Notes: generated from the letters alone by a model not told the origin. 64,000 nt of DNA from Bacteroidales bacterium (GCA_030654075.1 JAURYB010000122.1:1-64000), one strand, 5' to 3'. Counted from the stretch's first letter, positions 1 through 8,646 are shown. Translations and numbers: made by a program.

Positions 1-145
1 TCTTGGTGCCATACCTGGTAGTATTTCATTCAAGATACTGAATATCAGTATATTAAATCATTTTGTCAGCTATAGTTACCACCAAGTTATTAACACATAT
101 TGTTGATTATCAATTGTTTGTAATTTTTGTCATGTACTAAGCATT

Positions 146-499
146 TTAATTTATTTTCTCTTTAAACTTTACCATCATATTCATCAAATTAAAGGCAAGA
201 TCATAGTTTTCTTTGAATTCTTCTTCCGAAATATAATCACGTCTTTTGGCTTTATATAAACAGGTTACTACTTCCGCGAGGGAACGAACAGAATAACCCA
301 TAAATTTTCTGAATTCCGGATCAGACTGACCAATGGAGCCCTCTGAAATATTAAGTGCGATTGAATCAACTGCCCGAAGTATCTGAGAAGAAAGATTGTA
401 CAATTCTTTCTTAGGGAACTTATCGGTTAATTGATTTATTGCCTCTCCATAATCCATTGAAAGTTGCCAGATAATAAGTTTTTCGAATTTGAAGCTCAT
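146..499 (-). CDS. Four-helix-bundle protein (S23/IVS-encoded family)
   Basis: A 117-residue, almost wholly helical protein with the family's opening pattern (FEKLIIWQLSMDYG), the central LNISEGSIGQS segment and a closing helix rich in Asn and Met. This matches the four-helix-bundle family first found as the ORF inside 23S rRNA intervening sequences and related to the Avd accessory protein of diversity-generating retroelements. No rRNA, reverse transcriptase or variable repeat is nearby, so it is a solitary copy, common in Bacteroidota. Members form pentameric barrels that bind nucleic acid; a cellular role is not established. It stands alone at the window edge on the minus strand, and the next gene is 170 bp away. 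Length is normal, so it appears intact. Confidence 0.85.
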   Translation of the reverse strand: MSFKFEKLIIWQLSMDYGEAINQLTDKFPKKELYNLSSQILRAVDSIALNISEGSIGQSDPEFRKFMGYSVRSLAEVVTCLYKAKRRDYISEEEFKENYDLAFNLMNMMVKFKEKIN

Positions 500-604
500 G
501 ACATATTGTTTAATGTTCGACCTTTCAATTATTTTAAATTTTACTTCATACTTTCATCAATTTCTGCACTTCTGGTAAAAAAGCAGAAGCTGCTAAATTA
601 ACTT

Positions 605-668
605 AGTCATTCCCGTTCACTGACTTCCGTCTTCCGTCTTCCGTCTTCCGACTTCTGTCTTCCGACTC
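605..668. repeat. CTTCCGT word repeat
   Basis: About seven tandem, slightly diverged copies of a CTTCCGT/CTTCCGA word fill the space directly downstream of the polyferredoxin stop codon. It belongs to the class of intergenic word repeats seen throughout this window. No coding potential or terminator structure was seen. Confidence 0.7.
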
Positions 669-669
669 T

Positions 670-1938
670 TCATTTCGGCAGTTTCACCGGGCAATAATCC
701 ACACAGCGCACACAACTTAAGCATGTTCCTTTGTTTGGAGTATAATCGGTGCGGTGTTTTGTCATCATCCTTCCGGCAATCAGGCCACCAAAAACAAGCC
801 CGATAAAACCACCCAGAATCCAGCTTCCGATATAAAATTTATGCAGAACAACCGATGCTTCGGCAAAAGCCTGGCTTTGTTGCTTTCCGGCTGATTTGAA
901 TGCTTCAATTTCGAAAGTTTCAGGCTGATTTTTTTCGGTAACCGGGTTCAGGATTTGCTTTGCCAGCCGAACTTTTGCATTTACACTGGCCAAAGGTTCA
1001 TGAAGGCGTGAGCCAACCCAGCCGCCTGCAAGCATCAGGATCGGAATCAGGATAGTAATAAAGATCAGCTTTCGGGCCATTGTACCTTTATCCTCAGGAT
1101 TTTTTGTAGTAACAGGCATTTCAATGGCATCGTACGGACAGGAGTTTTCGCAAAGGCGGCATTGAATGCACTCAGCGGGAGTAATGGTAATATGCTTTCG
1201 CGAAAAGCGGCTGGTCCAGTTCAGCAAAACGCCATACGGACAAAGAAACCTGCAATACGGCCGGGCAATAAAAATTCCGACAACCAGCAGAATTCCTCCG
1301 AAAATGAACATTCCGAAAGAAGCATCTAACCGCCAGATTCCGACAAACGGATCATAACGGCAAATGATAAAATCGGTTCCGGTTGCGGCATATAAAACAG
1401 CAAGTCCAAGATAAATGTATGGAATTACACCAAGTACAGCATTCAGCCGTGAACCCAGTTTCTGCGGACTGAAAGCCACCAAATCCTGGATAGCGCCAAA
1501 CGGACATACCGCAGCGCAGAAAGTCCGGCCGAAAAATGCCGTATAAACCAGCGGAGCCATAAAAAATATAATCGCGGAAAGAGGAATTAAATATGATGTA
1601 TCAAATATTGCCAGTGTAACATTCTGGATAGATCCGATGGAACAAACGCAACCTTCGCGGTAAAATCCAAAATAAGCCAGAGCAAAAACCGACATCCAGA
1701 AAACCGCGTTGCGGTTTCGTTTTTTTATCACCAGCCATGAAACTACCGACAATGAAATAATCAGAACCGCAATATCCAGAATGGCCAGCATTTCGGCGCG
1801 CGGATTGGGAAGCAAGGTTTCGGGCTGCACATACCCTGATTCGAATTCCGGCTTTGGAAAACGCTGAATCGCATACGAGTTCATAAACTGAACTGCGAAC
1901 AGGAAGACCAGAAAAACTATTGCAAGCGTTTTTTTCAT
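670..1938 (-). CDS. NapH/NosR-like membrane polyferredoxin
   Basis: A 422-residue integral membrane iron-sulfur protein. After an N-terminal hydrophobic segment come about five further membrane helices carrying the two hallmark Cx3CP motifs of the NapH/NosR C-terminal family (CAAVCPFGAIQD near residue 140 and CRFLCPYGVLLN near 230). A [4Fe-4S] site (CIQCRLCENSCP) follows near residue 257 and another (CLSCVRCVDYCP) lies at the extreme C-terminus. Proteins of this type take electrons from the quinol pool and pass them to periplasmic partners. The FMN-binding domain of full NosR is absent. It is the last gene of a minus-strand run with a secreted ferredoxin (2052-2696), which fits a NapG/NapH-like pair. 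The dedicated oxidoreductase is not in the window, so the substrate is unknown. Confidence 0.85.
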   Translation of the reverse strand: MKKTLAIVFLVFLFAVQFMNSYAIQRFPKPEFESGYVQPETLLPNPRAEMLAILDIAVLIISLSVVSWLVIKKRNRNAVFWMSVFALAYFGFYREGCVCSIGSIQNVTLAIFDTSYLIPLSAIIFFMAPLVYTAFFGRTFCAAVCPFGAIQDLVAFSPQKLGSRLNAVLGVIPYIYLGLAVLYAATGTDFIICRYDPFVGIWRLDASFGMFIFGGILLVVGIFIARPYCRFLCPYGVLLNWTSRFSRKHITITPAECIQCRLCENSCPYDAIEMPVTTKNPEDKGTMARKLIFITILIPILMLAGGWVGSRLHEPLASVNAKVRLAKQILNPVTEKNQPETFEIEAFKSAGKQQSQAFAEASVVLHKFYIGSWILGGFIGLVFGGLIAGRMMTKHRTDYTPNKGTCLSCVRCVDYCPVKLPK

Positions 1939-1950
1939 TAAGTGATATTT

Positions 1951-1978
1951 TGTGCTTAGTGCTATGTGCTTAGTGCTA
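1951..1978. repeat. Tandem 14-bp repeat
   Basis: Two exact copies of TGTGCTTAGTGCTA lie back to back just upstream of the polyferredoxin start codon. The copies are identical, so they arose recently or slip easily. Confidence 0.8.
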
Positions 1979-2051
1979 TGTTTTTACCTATGGGTGTACT
2001 ATTTCCCTTTCCCTAAATCCCCTGCCTGCAGCAGGCAGGCAACCCCTATAC

Positions 2052-2696
2052 CTAAATCCTTTCTTCCGGTTTAGCTTCGATTCCCTGTAACAAATAGGGC
2101 TTGTTTGCTGGTACACGGCTAAAAGCGTCAGCAGGACAATCCCGTGCTATGGCGCATTCATTACAATTTACACAGCGATCGTGGCGGACCTGCAATTGCA
2201 GTGAGCCGTTACCGAAAGCGCCGCAGCCTTTCACACATTTGGCGCAACCAATGCATAAAGGTTCATCAATGGTATACTGGTAAAAAGGATCTTCTACAAA
2301 CTTACGTTTGATGGCGGCGGTAGGGCAAAGCTGGTTCTCAGCTGCGGTTGAAATGTTTTTAGTATCGGGTTTCAGGTAGCCACCGCACAAATCACAATAG
2401 CCGCACATAGCATAAACATGCGTTACTTTTACAGCGGATGGCGACATCACGCAATTCTCGGCGCAGCGCCCACACTGTATGCACTTGCTGGGATCGAGCT
2501 GCCACACGGTTTGCCTGAAAAGCGAGGCTTCGGGCAAATCGCAGCTATCCGATTTACCACAATTTGTACAGGAAGAACCCAGTTCGCAGTTTCCGCCTTT
2601 CACTGAACGGTAAACCAGAATCCCTGTTGTCGCTGCCAGTCCGGTCAGAATTGATCCGCGGCACAGCATATTCAGAAAGTCTCTCCGGTTCTGCAT
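2052..2696 (-). CDS. Secreted NapG-like ferredoxin, twin-arginine signal
   Basis: A 214-residue protein starting MQNRRDFLNMLCRGSIL, a twin-arginine-type signal followed by a hydrophobic stretch, so it is probably exported folded or held at the membrane. Cysteine clusters follow: CTNCGKSDSC, CIQCGRCAENC, CGYCDLCGGY, CIGCAKCVKGC and CVNCNECAIARDCP. These are enough for about four [4Fe-4S] centres. The spacing and Tat signal resemble NapG/NrfC/DmsB-type electron-transfer subunits. It lies 113 bp upstream of the NapH-like gene on the same strand. The expected role is to relay electrons between the membrane polyferredoxin and an envelope enzyme. No catalytic subunit is adjacent. Confidence 0.85.
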   Translation of the reverse strand: MQNRRDFLNMLCRGSILTGLAATTGILVYRSVKGGNCELGSSCTNCGKSDSCDLPEASLFRQTVWQLDPSKCIQCGRCAENCVMSPSAVKVTHVYAMCGYCDLCGGYLKPDTKNISTAAENQLCPTAAIKRKFVEDPFYQYTIDEPLCIGCAKCVKGCGAFGNGSLQLQVRHDRCVNCNECAIARDCPADAFSRVPANKPYLLQGIEAKPEERI

Positions 2697-2787
2697 AGGT
2701 TAAATTATTTAGTTTAGCTTTTTCTGGTTTTATTTTCAGTGTTCAGACACCCTGCGGGTGTGCAGACACTGAAAAAGACACTGAAAA

Positions 2788-3747
2788 TTACTTTTGTTGA
2801 AATATGCGAATCAGTTTCTTAACAGGATCAAGTACAAGTATCCGGTTTTGTTTATCTACAGCCAGATCGAGGCCTTTGGTTCCGGCTTCAAACTGATAGG
2901 GAGTGGCAACAATAGCCATAAAAGTCCCGTCGGTATTATAAATCTTCACCCGTTCAATCCCTTTTTCGCTGGTTACAAACAAACTGTCGTTCAGGAATGC
3001 AAAGTTAGACGGATTGCAGCAACCGCAAAAACCTTCCATTGCCATTGAGGCCTTGCTCCAGGAAATAAGCAGTGCACCATCAAAGGTATACTTTTCGAAA
3101 CTATGCCTGCCCGGATTTACCACCCAAAGATTCCCATCCTTGCTGATTCCCAGATCAAAATAAGGACTTGGAATGATGAAGCCTGGAACACTGGTGGCCG
3201 GATCTTTCAGGCCTATTTTGTTGAGCAGTTTTCCTTGTTTATCATAGCGGTAAACGACTTTTTGCCCGGCATCGGCTGCGAAAACATTATTTCCCTGTAC
3301 GGCGATGCTGGTAATCACTGCTTCTGGCCCACAGGAATTCCACCTGGCAATTTGTTTGCCATCCCTATTCCATATTTCGATATGATCCTGAATTCCAAGC
3401 AAGATATAACCATTCCCATTAACAGAAATGCTTTGAGGCGTACTTCGCGTGTTAATTTTATAGAGTGTTTTTCCTGCAGAATTAAATATTTCAACACCTT
3501 CTTTTCCGGCAACATATATCTGATTTTCCAGATCTATAGCAATACCATGAATTTCTTCAAGACCGGTCTTGAATTGCAGAGTTTCGGTAAAGACAGCTTT
3601 GGCAGTATCTCCTTTTCGCAAGTCATCCAATTCAAACTTGTATGGATTGGTATTATCCGGCTTGCTGAAGAAAAAATCCTTAACCATAAACGCAACCAGC
3701 GTGAGAAGCAGGATTATGGCAGAAATGATGATTATTTTTTGTTTCAT
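2788..3747 (-). CDS. NHL-repeat beta-propeller protein, membrane-anchored
   Basis: A 319-residue protein with an uncleaved-looking N-terminal hydrophobic helix (residues 4-25), followed by about six NHL-type blades recognisable from recurrent patterns such as GIAIDLENQIYVA, SISVNGNGYILL and DLAVDKQNRILVLD. A striking FCGCCNPSNFAF segment near residue 245 places three cysteines in one blade, which could bind a metal or a cluster. Its position directly upstream of the two ferredoxin genes on the same strand suggests a role in the same envelope redox module, either as scaffold or as cofactor-binding propeller. No enzymatic signature is visible. The RhuM-Fic gene ends 26 bp upstream. Confidence 0.75.
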   Translation of the reverse strand: MKQKIIIISAIILLLTLVAFMVKDFFFSKPDNTNPYKFELDDLRKGDTAKAVFTETLQFKTGLEEIHGIAIDLENQIYVAGKEGVEIFNSAGKTLYKINTRSTPQSISVNGNGYILLGIQDHIEIWNRDGKQIARWNSCGPEAVITSIAVQGNNVFAADAGQKVVYRYDKQGKLLNKIGLKDPATSVPGFIIPSPYFDLGISKDGNLWVVNPGRHSFEKYTFDGALLISWSKASMAMEGFCGCCNPSNFAFLNDSLFVTSEKGIERVKIYNTDGTFMAIVATPYQFEAGTKGLDLAVDKQNRILVLDPVKKLIRIFQQK

Positions 3748-3773
3748 TTGTCAGAACAATTATTAGTTTATCT

Positions 3774-4766
3774 CTAATTATTCCGGTTGATAAGGTTTAC
3801 AATGACTTTGATCATCGTGTCTTTTTCTTCCGGTTTGCTTACGGCAACCATCAGTGTTAATGCAACAAGTGTATTATCTGCAATTCTCTTGTTACCCACA
3901 CCATCGAATAATTCACCATTCCTTTCCATAAAATACAGAAACAGGAATGCTGCAATCCGTTTATTTCCATCGGTGAATGAATGATTTTTAGTGATAAAGT
4001 AAAGCAAGTTTGCTGCTTTCTCTTCAATACTTGGATACACATCAACTCCGCCAGCTGTTTGATATATTGATGCTATGGAACTCCTGAATGATTCATCTTT
4101 TTCCCGCCCAAAAAGATCACTATTGCCGTGAGTGTTTTTTGCAATCCTTATCTGGCTAATTGCTTCGTCATACGTGAGCTGATAAATCTCTCTCCCTGAA
4201 GTATTCCTGATTTCAAGTGTTTGGTAGTCGTACTGATCTAAGATATCCAGGGCATAAGCATAGTCAGAAATTATTTTAAGTAATCCAATGCTCTCATTAG
4301 TAGATAAGTCTGTGTTGCTTATTAAATTACCAAGAATTTTTACTGACTCCTGAAGTTGTTTTAATTGTTGGTTTTGCTGCGATAATTTCTTTTCATTTAA
4401 AGAGAATCCTTTAATCAGATAATCTTTCAATATTTTATTTGCCCAAATTCTGAATTGTGTTCCACGTTGTGATTTAATCCTGTAACCAACTGAAATTATA
4501 ACATCAAGATTAAAGTATTCTATATTTCTTTCAACCTCTCTTCCTCCTTCTGTTTGAACTGTTGCAATTTTTGCAACAGTTGCCTCCTTTGATAATTCTC
4601 CTTCTTTGAACACATTATTCAAATGCCTGGATATTACCGACTTATCACGTTGAAATAACTCTACAAACTGAGCTAAACTCAACCAGACAGTTTCGTTTTC
4701 CAACCTTACAGAAATCTCGGTTTCCCCGGTATCAGATTTATAAATTTCTATATTTGATTCAGACAT
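3774..4766 (-). CDS. RhuM-family protein with C-terminal Fic/Doc domain
   Basis: A 330-residue two-domain protein. The N-terminal ~140 residues match the RhuM family (DNA-binding-like part with VWLSLAQFVELFQRDKSVIS and GYRIKSQRGTQFRIWANK). The C-terminal half carries a Fic/Doc core, HSFTDGNKRIAAF near residue 268, corresponding to the HxFx(D/E)GN(K/G)R active-site loop. Fic proteins transfer AMP or phosphate to target proteins, and RhuM genes often sit in pathogenicity or defence islands and next to restriction systems. Here it is solitary, with no antitoxin seen beside it, and it splits the redox gene block between the NHL gene and the first propeller gene. The start is the first Met, and the length is normal for RhuM-Fic fusions. 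Confidence 0.88.
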   Translation of the reverse strand: MSESNIEIYKSDTGETEISVRLENETVWLSLAQFVELFQRDKSVISRHLNNVFKEGELSKEATVAKIATVQTEGGREVERNIEYFNLDVIISVGYRIKSQRGTQFRIWANKILKDYLIKGFSLNEKKLSQQNQQLKQLQESVKILGNLISNTDLSTNESIGLLKIISDYAYALDILDQYDYQTLEIRNTSGREIYQLTYDEAISQIRIAKNTHGNSDLFGREKDESFRSSIASIYQTAGGVDVYPSIEEKAANLLYFITKNHSFTDGNKRIAAFLFLYFMERNGELFDGVGNKRIADNTLVALTLMVAVSKPEEKDTMIKVIVNLINRNN

Positions 4767-4845
4767 TTGAAATTTTTATTAGATATTCACAATCTACTGT
4801 CCTATTTTCTCAGGTTGTTTTGTTAAATTCTAAGCAATTATTCCA

Positions 4846-6276
4846 TCACTTTGCCCTCATATCCAAACAAACCATCGTTTTTGAATCCCGCATCAGCAAA
4901 TACCCGCCGGTAATAGCTATCGGTCCCCACGAATCCTGCCCGTCGATGATTTTAGCTTTATCCAGAACGGTAAACTTTGATGTCGAGTATTTGGCGATAG
5001 TCATTTCCCCGTCATCGTTCAGGATAAAGAATTTGTTATCAGCCAGAATGTAGGGACCAAGTCCGTATCGTTCTGTTTTTCCGCTGCTCATTATAGCTTT
5101 GCGTGTGTCGCTGCTTTTATAGCAGGCAAATTGGCCGCGGAGTTCGCCTGCATCTTTGGGTAAAATCCCAAAAACAAAGCCGTTGTAAAAAACTGGAGTT
5201 TGCTGTTCCGAAGCCAGTCCTGCAAGTGGTTTGTATTGTTTGACTATCTCAGCTGAATAACCTCCTCCTGTTTCTTTTACCTGGATCAGGACTGCTCCGG
5301 CGCCGTATCCAGCTGTCATATAAACTAGTCCATTTTCCAAAACTAAAGGTGATGGCGCAATTACAGCCGGTGAAAATCCGGTAGTTTCCCAGAGGATTTT
5401 ACCTTTATCGGCACCTTCGGCAGAAATGCCACAAATCCCGCCAATGGCGCAATACACATACATTTTCTTGCCTTTAAATGTCATGGGCATAATGGAGGAA
5501 TGCGACATCTTCCAGTTTTTAGGATTTGGCGTTTCCCAGGCTTTTTTCCCGGTTTTACAGTCGATTCCTACTAACATTGCTTTTCCTCCTGTGGCTATTA
5601 TCGCTGTATCATTTACAATGAGCGGGCATTGACCAGTGTACCAGAAAGGCACTTCTGTATTGTATTCCGTTACCAGATCAAGCCCCCAGAGCAAATCGCC
5701 ATTCAGCCGGTTTACGCACATTACCTGGCAGCGCGGGCCTATAGTCACAACATAGTTTTCGTTTACAGCCGGAATGGTACGCGACAAACCGTGATTCCTT
5801 TTCAATCGTACGTTATAACCTCGCCTCCAGAGTTCTTCTCCGTTCAGTAGCGAAAAACAGCGGAGTTGGTCCTGCTTTGAAGTTTCATCGTAATCAAGAA
5901 TATACACACGGCCATCGTAAACTGCCGGTGCTGCATGCCCTTCACCCAAAGGGATTTTCCACAGGATTTTCGGACCTTCTTTGGGGAATTTATCAATCAG
6001 GCGGATATTTTCCTTGCTTACATTATCAAATTCAGCACCACGAAACCGGGGCCAGCGTGTGCCTGGAATATCGTCGCAGGTTTTGAAAAAAGTAAAGGTT
6101 TCGCCAATATTAACTTTCTGGGCGGCAATGGCACCGGTTTTTCGTTCATCCATTCCAGGAACTGATGGCGTAAATGTTTTAACCGGGTTATAGATAAGCC
6201 ACCATGCTAAAATGCCAATTCCAACCACTATAAAAGCGGGAAGAAGGTATCTGAAAATGTAGGGTTTAAGCATCAA
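4846..6276 (-). CDS. PQQ-like beta-propeller protein, membrane-anchored
   Basis: A 476-residue protein with an N-terminal transmembrane anchor (about residues 8-28) and then an eight-bladed PQQ-like propeller. It starts at WPRFRGAEFDNV, the opening seen in planctomycete and Bacteroidota BamB-like quinoprotein homologues. Repeated 'G..LW' and 'AxxxxxG' blade motifs follow. It is the most divergent of four propeller genes in the block and the only one with an anchor instead of a cleavable signal. No catalytic Asp/Glu set of true quinoprotein alcohol dehydrogenases can be assigned with confidence, so binding of PQQ is unproven. A role in the envelope electron-transfer module is inferred from position. 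Confidence 0.82.
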   Translation of the reverse strand: MMLKPYIFRYLLPAFIVVGIGILAWWLIYNPVKTFTPSVPGMDERKTGAIAAQKVNIGETFTFFKTCDDIPGTRWPRFRGAEFDNVSKENIRLIDKFPKEGPKILWKIPLGEGHAAPAVYDGRVYILDYDETSKQDQLRCFSLLNGEELWRRGYNVRLKRNHGLSRTIPAVNENYVVTIGPRCQVMCVNRLNGDLLWGLDLVTEYNTEVPFWYTGQCPLIVNDTAIIATGGKAMLVGIDCKTGKKAWETPNPKNWKMSHSSIMPMTFKGKKMYVYCAIGGICGISAEGADKGKILWETTGFSPAVIAPSPLVLENGLVYMTAGYGAGAVLIQVKETGGGYSAEIVKQYKPLAGLASEQQTPVFYNGFVFGILPKDAGELRGQFACYKSSDTRKAIMSSGKTERYGLGPYILADNKFFILNDDGEMTIAKYSTSKFTVLDKAKIIDGQDSWGPIAITGGYLLMRDSKTMVCLDMRAK

Positions 6277-6299
6277 GTCACTGCTGGTTTTTACGAAAG

Positions 6300-6307
6300 C
6301 AAAAGTA
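6300..6307 (-). promoter_or_regulatory. -7 box TACTTTTG for propeller gene 1
   Basis: Reads TACTTTTG on the minus strand, matching the Bacteroidota TAnnTTTG consensus, 23 bp upstream of the ATG at 6276. The -33 region is weak (TTTAC). Confidence 0.45.
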
Positions 6308-6609
6308 CTTATTTAAGGCGATACTATTGTAAATCGCTAATTCATAGACATTGAGTTTTATAGTGGATGTAACTGATATATAATCACATTTGATATTGCC
6401 GGACGGTGTGAAGGCATACTAGTTCTGATTTCCAGAATGAGGTAAAATTATCCATATTTAGCGGAATAATATTTCATAACTCAACCGGAGTTCAGCCTAT
6501 GATTACCATGGAAAGCAGTAATTTAAATTCAATTATCACAGGGAAATATTTCAGCTCACGATAAAGGGAATTGCAAATGGCCCAAAAGCAAATTTTTGAA
6601 TCATTTCAT
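6308..6609. other. Intergenic stretch without recognised gene
   Basis: About 300 bp between the propeller promoter and the HicB stop. AT-rich, no open frame of useful length, no clear hairpin with T-tract and no repeat seen. Confidence 0.5.
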
Positions 6610-6945
6610 TTAATGAGATACTGTTTCACTGAGAGCTTCGAAAACAAATTTATTTATGGTAATACCTCGCATTTTAGCAGAAACAGCAATCCGTTTGTGG
6701 AGCTCTGGTGTGAGACGTACATTAAAACTGCCTTTGTAGCTCTTTTCGGGTGCGATATTTTCGGCTTCACAATCTTTTATATGTTCGTCAACCATGAAGT
6801 GAAAAGCCTCGGTAAGCTCTTTCACAGTTTCGCCTTCAAAAGTTACCAGGTCGGTAATTCCTTCAACTTTCCCGTAAAAAATACTGTCATCGGCGGAAAA
6901 ATGGACAGAGCCGATAAATCCTTTATAATTTAACACATCTTTCAT
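6610..6945 (-). CDS. hicB: HicB-family antitoxin
   Basis: A 111-residue protein with the HicB partly degraded RNase-H-like fold at the N-terminus (FSADDSIFYGKVEGITDLVTFEG, then VKELTEAFHFMVDEHI) and a C-terminal ribbon-helix-helix-type segment (GSFNVRLTPELHKRIAVSAKMRG) for DNA binding. It is the antitoxin of the HicAB module. The toxin gene lies just upstream on the same strand, 15 bp away, giving the usual hicA-hicB order. It should neutralise HicA and repress the shared promoter. Confidence 0.93.
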   Translation of the reverse strand: MKDVLNYKGFIGSVHFSADDSIFYGKVEGITDLVTFEGETVKELTEAFHFMVDEHIKDCEAENIAPEKSYKGSFNVRLTPELHKRIAVSAKMRGITINKFVFEALSETVSH

Positions 6946-6960
6946 AGGTTTATCCTCCTA

Positions 6961-7203
6961 TTAAATTAAACCCTCTTTTTTAATTTCGTCAACAATTAAA
7001 CCAATTTGATACTGTTTGAGAATGTTTCCGGGGTGTGGCTTGTGAAGTTTAATTTTATGTTTTTTACTTTGAAAACAAACCCTCGATCCCGCTCCTTGCA
7101 ACTCTTCGTATCCCCAGAAAGCCAGTAATGTTCTAAGTTCTGAATACGTAAAGTCTTTTGGCTGTGATAATAACCGCGCAATCAATTTTTCGGCTTTCGA
7201 CAT
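6961..7203 (-). CDS. hicA: HicA-family mRNA interferase toxin
   Basis: An 80-residue double-stranded-RNA-binding-fold toxin starting MSKAEKLIARLLSQPKDFTY. Motif GAGSRVCFQSKKHKIKLHKPHPG belongs to the GSR/LHKPHP subclass of HicA common in Bacteroidota. HicA cleaves mRNA in a translation-independent way. The frame stays open 24 codons upstream, but the ATG at 7203 is chosen: it sits 15 bp downstream of a near-perfect Bacteroidota promoter, and known homologues begin there. It pairs with hicB downstream. Confidence 0.93.
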   Translation of the reverse strand: MSKAEKLIARLLSQPKDFTYSELRTLLAFWGYEELQGAGSRVCFQSKKHKIKLHKPHPGNILKQYQIGLIVDEIKKEGLI

Positions 7204-7218
7204 ATCGATAAAGTTATG

Positions 7219-7249
7219 CAAAGATAAAACAAAACAATATTGTAACCAA
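7219..7249 (-). promoter_or_regulatory. hicAB promoter with palindromic operator candidate
   Basis: On the minus strand TTG and TATCTTTG are separated by exactly 20 bp, a good -33/-7 pair. Inside the spacer lies the perfect 10-bp palindrome ACAATATTGT (7234-7243), suitably placed for an autorepressor such as HicB. Confidence 0.7.
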
Positions 7250-7358
7250 TATTTAGTCGCAAATTTTGGTTTCAATAAATCACTTTCATGTACGGGGATA
7301 TCTGTTTTTCACAGAAATGGGTAAAATAATCTGTACCTCTTTTATTTTCGGAATTAAC

Positions 7359-8579
7359 CTATTTCTTCCTGATATCATACGCCAGCATTGCATCACCATG
7401 CCGCATATAAAGCACTCCCTCCGAAATGACCGGGATGGTGAAAAACTCCTTGGTTCCGACTGGCATTTTGAATGAACTTACGAGTTCCATCTTACCATTC
7501 TCCTGCTTTACTAATCCAACCATTCCCTTTTCAGTGTAGCAATACAACATATCATCAGCAAAAATAAGGGAACCTTTATCGAATTTCAGTGAATCCGAAA
7601 TCGAGCCTGTTGTTGCATCTATGCTGCAATAACGTCGTGGTTTGTACTGTGAAGTATAGATGTAATTGCCAACTTTTACAAAGCCTCCATGCACATCCGA
7701 AACTTTTTCGTTGCGCCAGATTTCGGTGATATAGCGGCCATCAGCCGATAAATTCAGTTTCACGGCGCCATTACCTCCACCTGTAATTGAGTAAATATGT
7801 CCATCTTCGAAAAGAGAGGTATTAGCCTGTATATCTCCTGGTCCAATAAGTGGCCTGTTCCATAAAAGTTCTCCAGTAGCTGCATCCAGCCCGATGAGGT
7901 TATGGATTGAAAAGTTAACGATGATTTTTCGCGAAGGCAATGTGATAAGAGCTGGTGAAGTATATGCCGTTGAATCCCCCATTGCTTTTGAAACCCAGGC
8001 AATCTTACCGTTAAAACGATCGAGGGCAACTGCATTGGTGTCGGAGCCACCGGGAAAGCAATAAACCAGGTTGTTGTTCAGGAGCAGTCCTTCGGAATAT
8101 CCGAAACGCACATTTACTCCATGAAGATCTTTGAGCATATCAACCGACCATTTTTCAGTTCCATCAACTGCATCAAAACAGATAACGCGGCCCATACTGG
8201 TTTCCAGGTATAGCAGCCCGTCAACCAGGGTTGGTGTTGATCGCGATCCGGTAAAATTTTCCATCCATTCGCGGCCGGTTTGCTTTTTCCAGATCAGTGA
8301 GCCGGTTTTAGTGTAAGCAAACAGGTACCCGATACTGTCGATTTCGCCGGTTACATACACCCTGTCGCCGGAAATGATAGGCGAACTGTACCCGTTGCCG
8401 ATTCCTTCCACTTTCCACAGCGCTGCCGGACCTTCTGCCGGCCAGGATTTCAACAGGTTTGTTTCAGGATAAATCCCGTTGCGGTTTGGACCCCGGAATT
8501 GGGTGATGGTTTGCGCTGAAAGACCTGATGATATGGTTAGAACGGCAAAAAGCAGAATGGGGTTGAATTTGAGGATCAT
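7359..8579 (-). CDS. Secreted PQQ-like beta-propeller protein (paralogue 2)
   Basis: A 406-residue exported propeller protein. The chosen start gives a clean signal peptide (MILKFNPILLFAVLTISSGLSAQ), followed by the family opening QFRGPNRNGIYPETNLLKSW. The frame runs 43 codons further upstream, but that extension overlaps a better small ORF in another frame and lacks signal features. Eight WD/PQQ-like blades are suggested by repeated 'GRVICFDAVDGTEKWSVD' type strands. It is closely related to the next two propeller genes, sharing WPAEGP, GSRSTP and DMLKDLHG. Substrate and cofactor are unknown; it probably acts in the periplasm with the redox genes downstream. Confidence 0.85.
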   Translation of the reverse strand: MILKFNPILLFAVLTISSGLSAQTITQFRGPNRNGIYPETNLLKSWPAEGPAALWKVEGIGNGYSSPIISGDRVYVTGEIDSIGYLFAYTKTGSLIWKKQTGREWMENFTGSRSTPTLVDGLLYLETSMGRVICFDAVDGTEKWSVDMLKDLHGVNVRFGYSEGLLLNNNLVYCFPGGSDTNAVALDRFNGKIAWVSKAMGDSTAYTSPALITLPSRKIIVNFSIHNLIGLDAATGELLWNRPLIGPGDIQANTSLFEDGHIYSITGGGNGAVKLNLSADGRYITEIWRNEKVSDVHGGFVKVGNYIYTSQYKPRRYCSIDATTGSISDSLKFDKGSLIFADDMLYCYTEKGMVGLVKQENGKMELVSSFKMPVGTKEFFTIPVISEGVLYMRHGDAMLAYDIRKK

Positions 8580-8646
8580 CTGACACCTGTTTATATTATT
8601 GGTTTGGTTTGCCAAGATAAATTCAATACAAATACCGACTTTGTAG

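Noticed and set aside
1-145. Possible feature at the left edge
   Set aside because: AT-rich, no gene, hairpin with T-tract or repeat identified.
3103-3777. 224-codon plus-strand frame
   Set aside because: Antisense to the NHL gene; aromatic-rich, no recognisable pattern.
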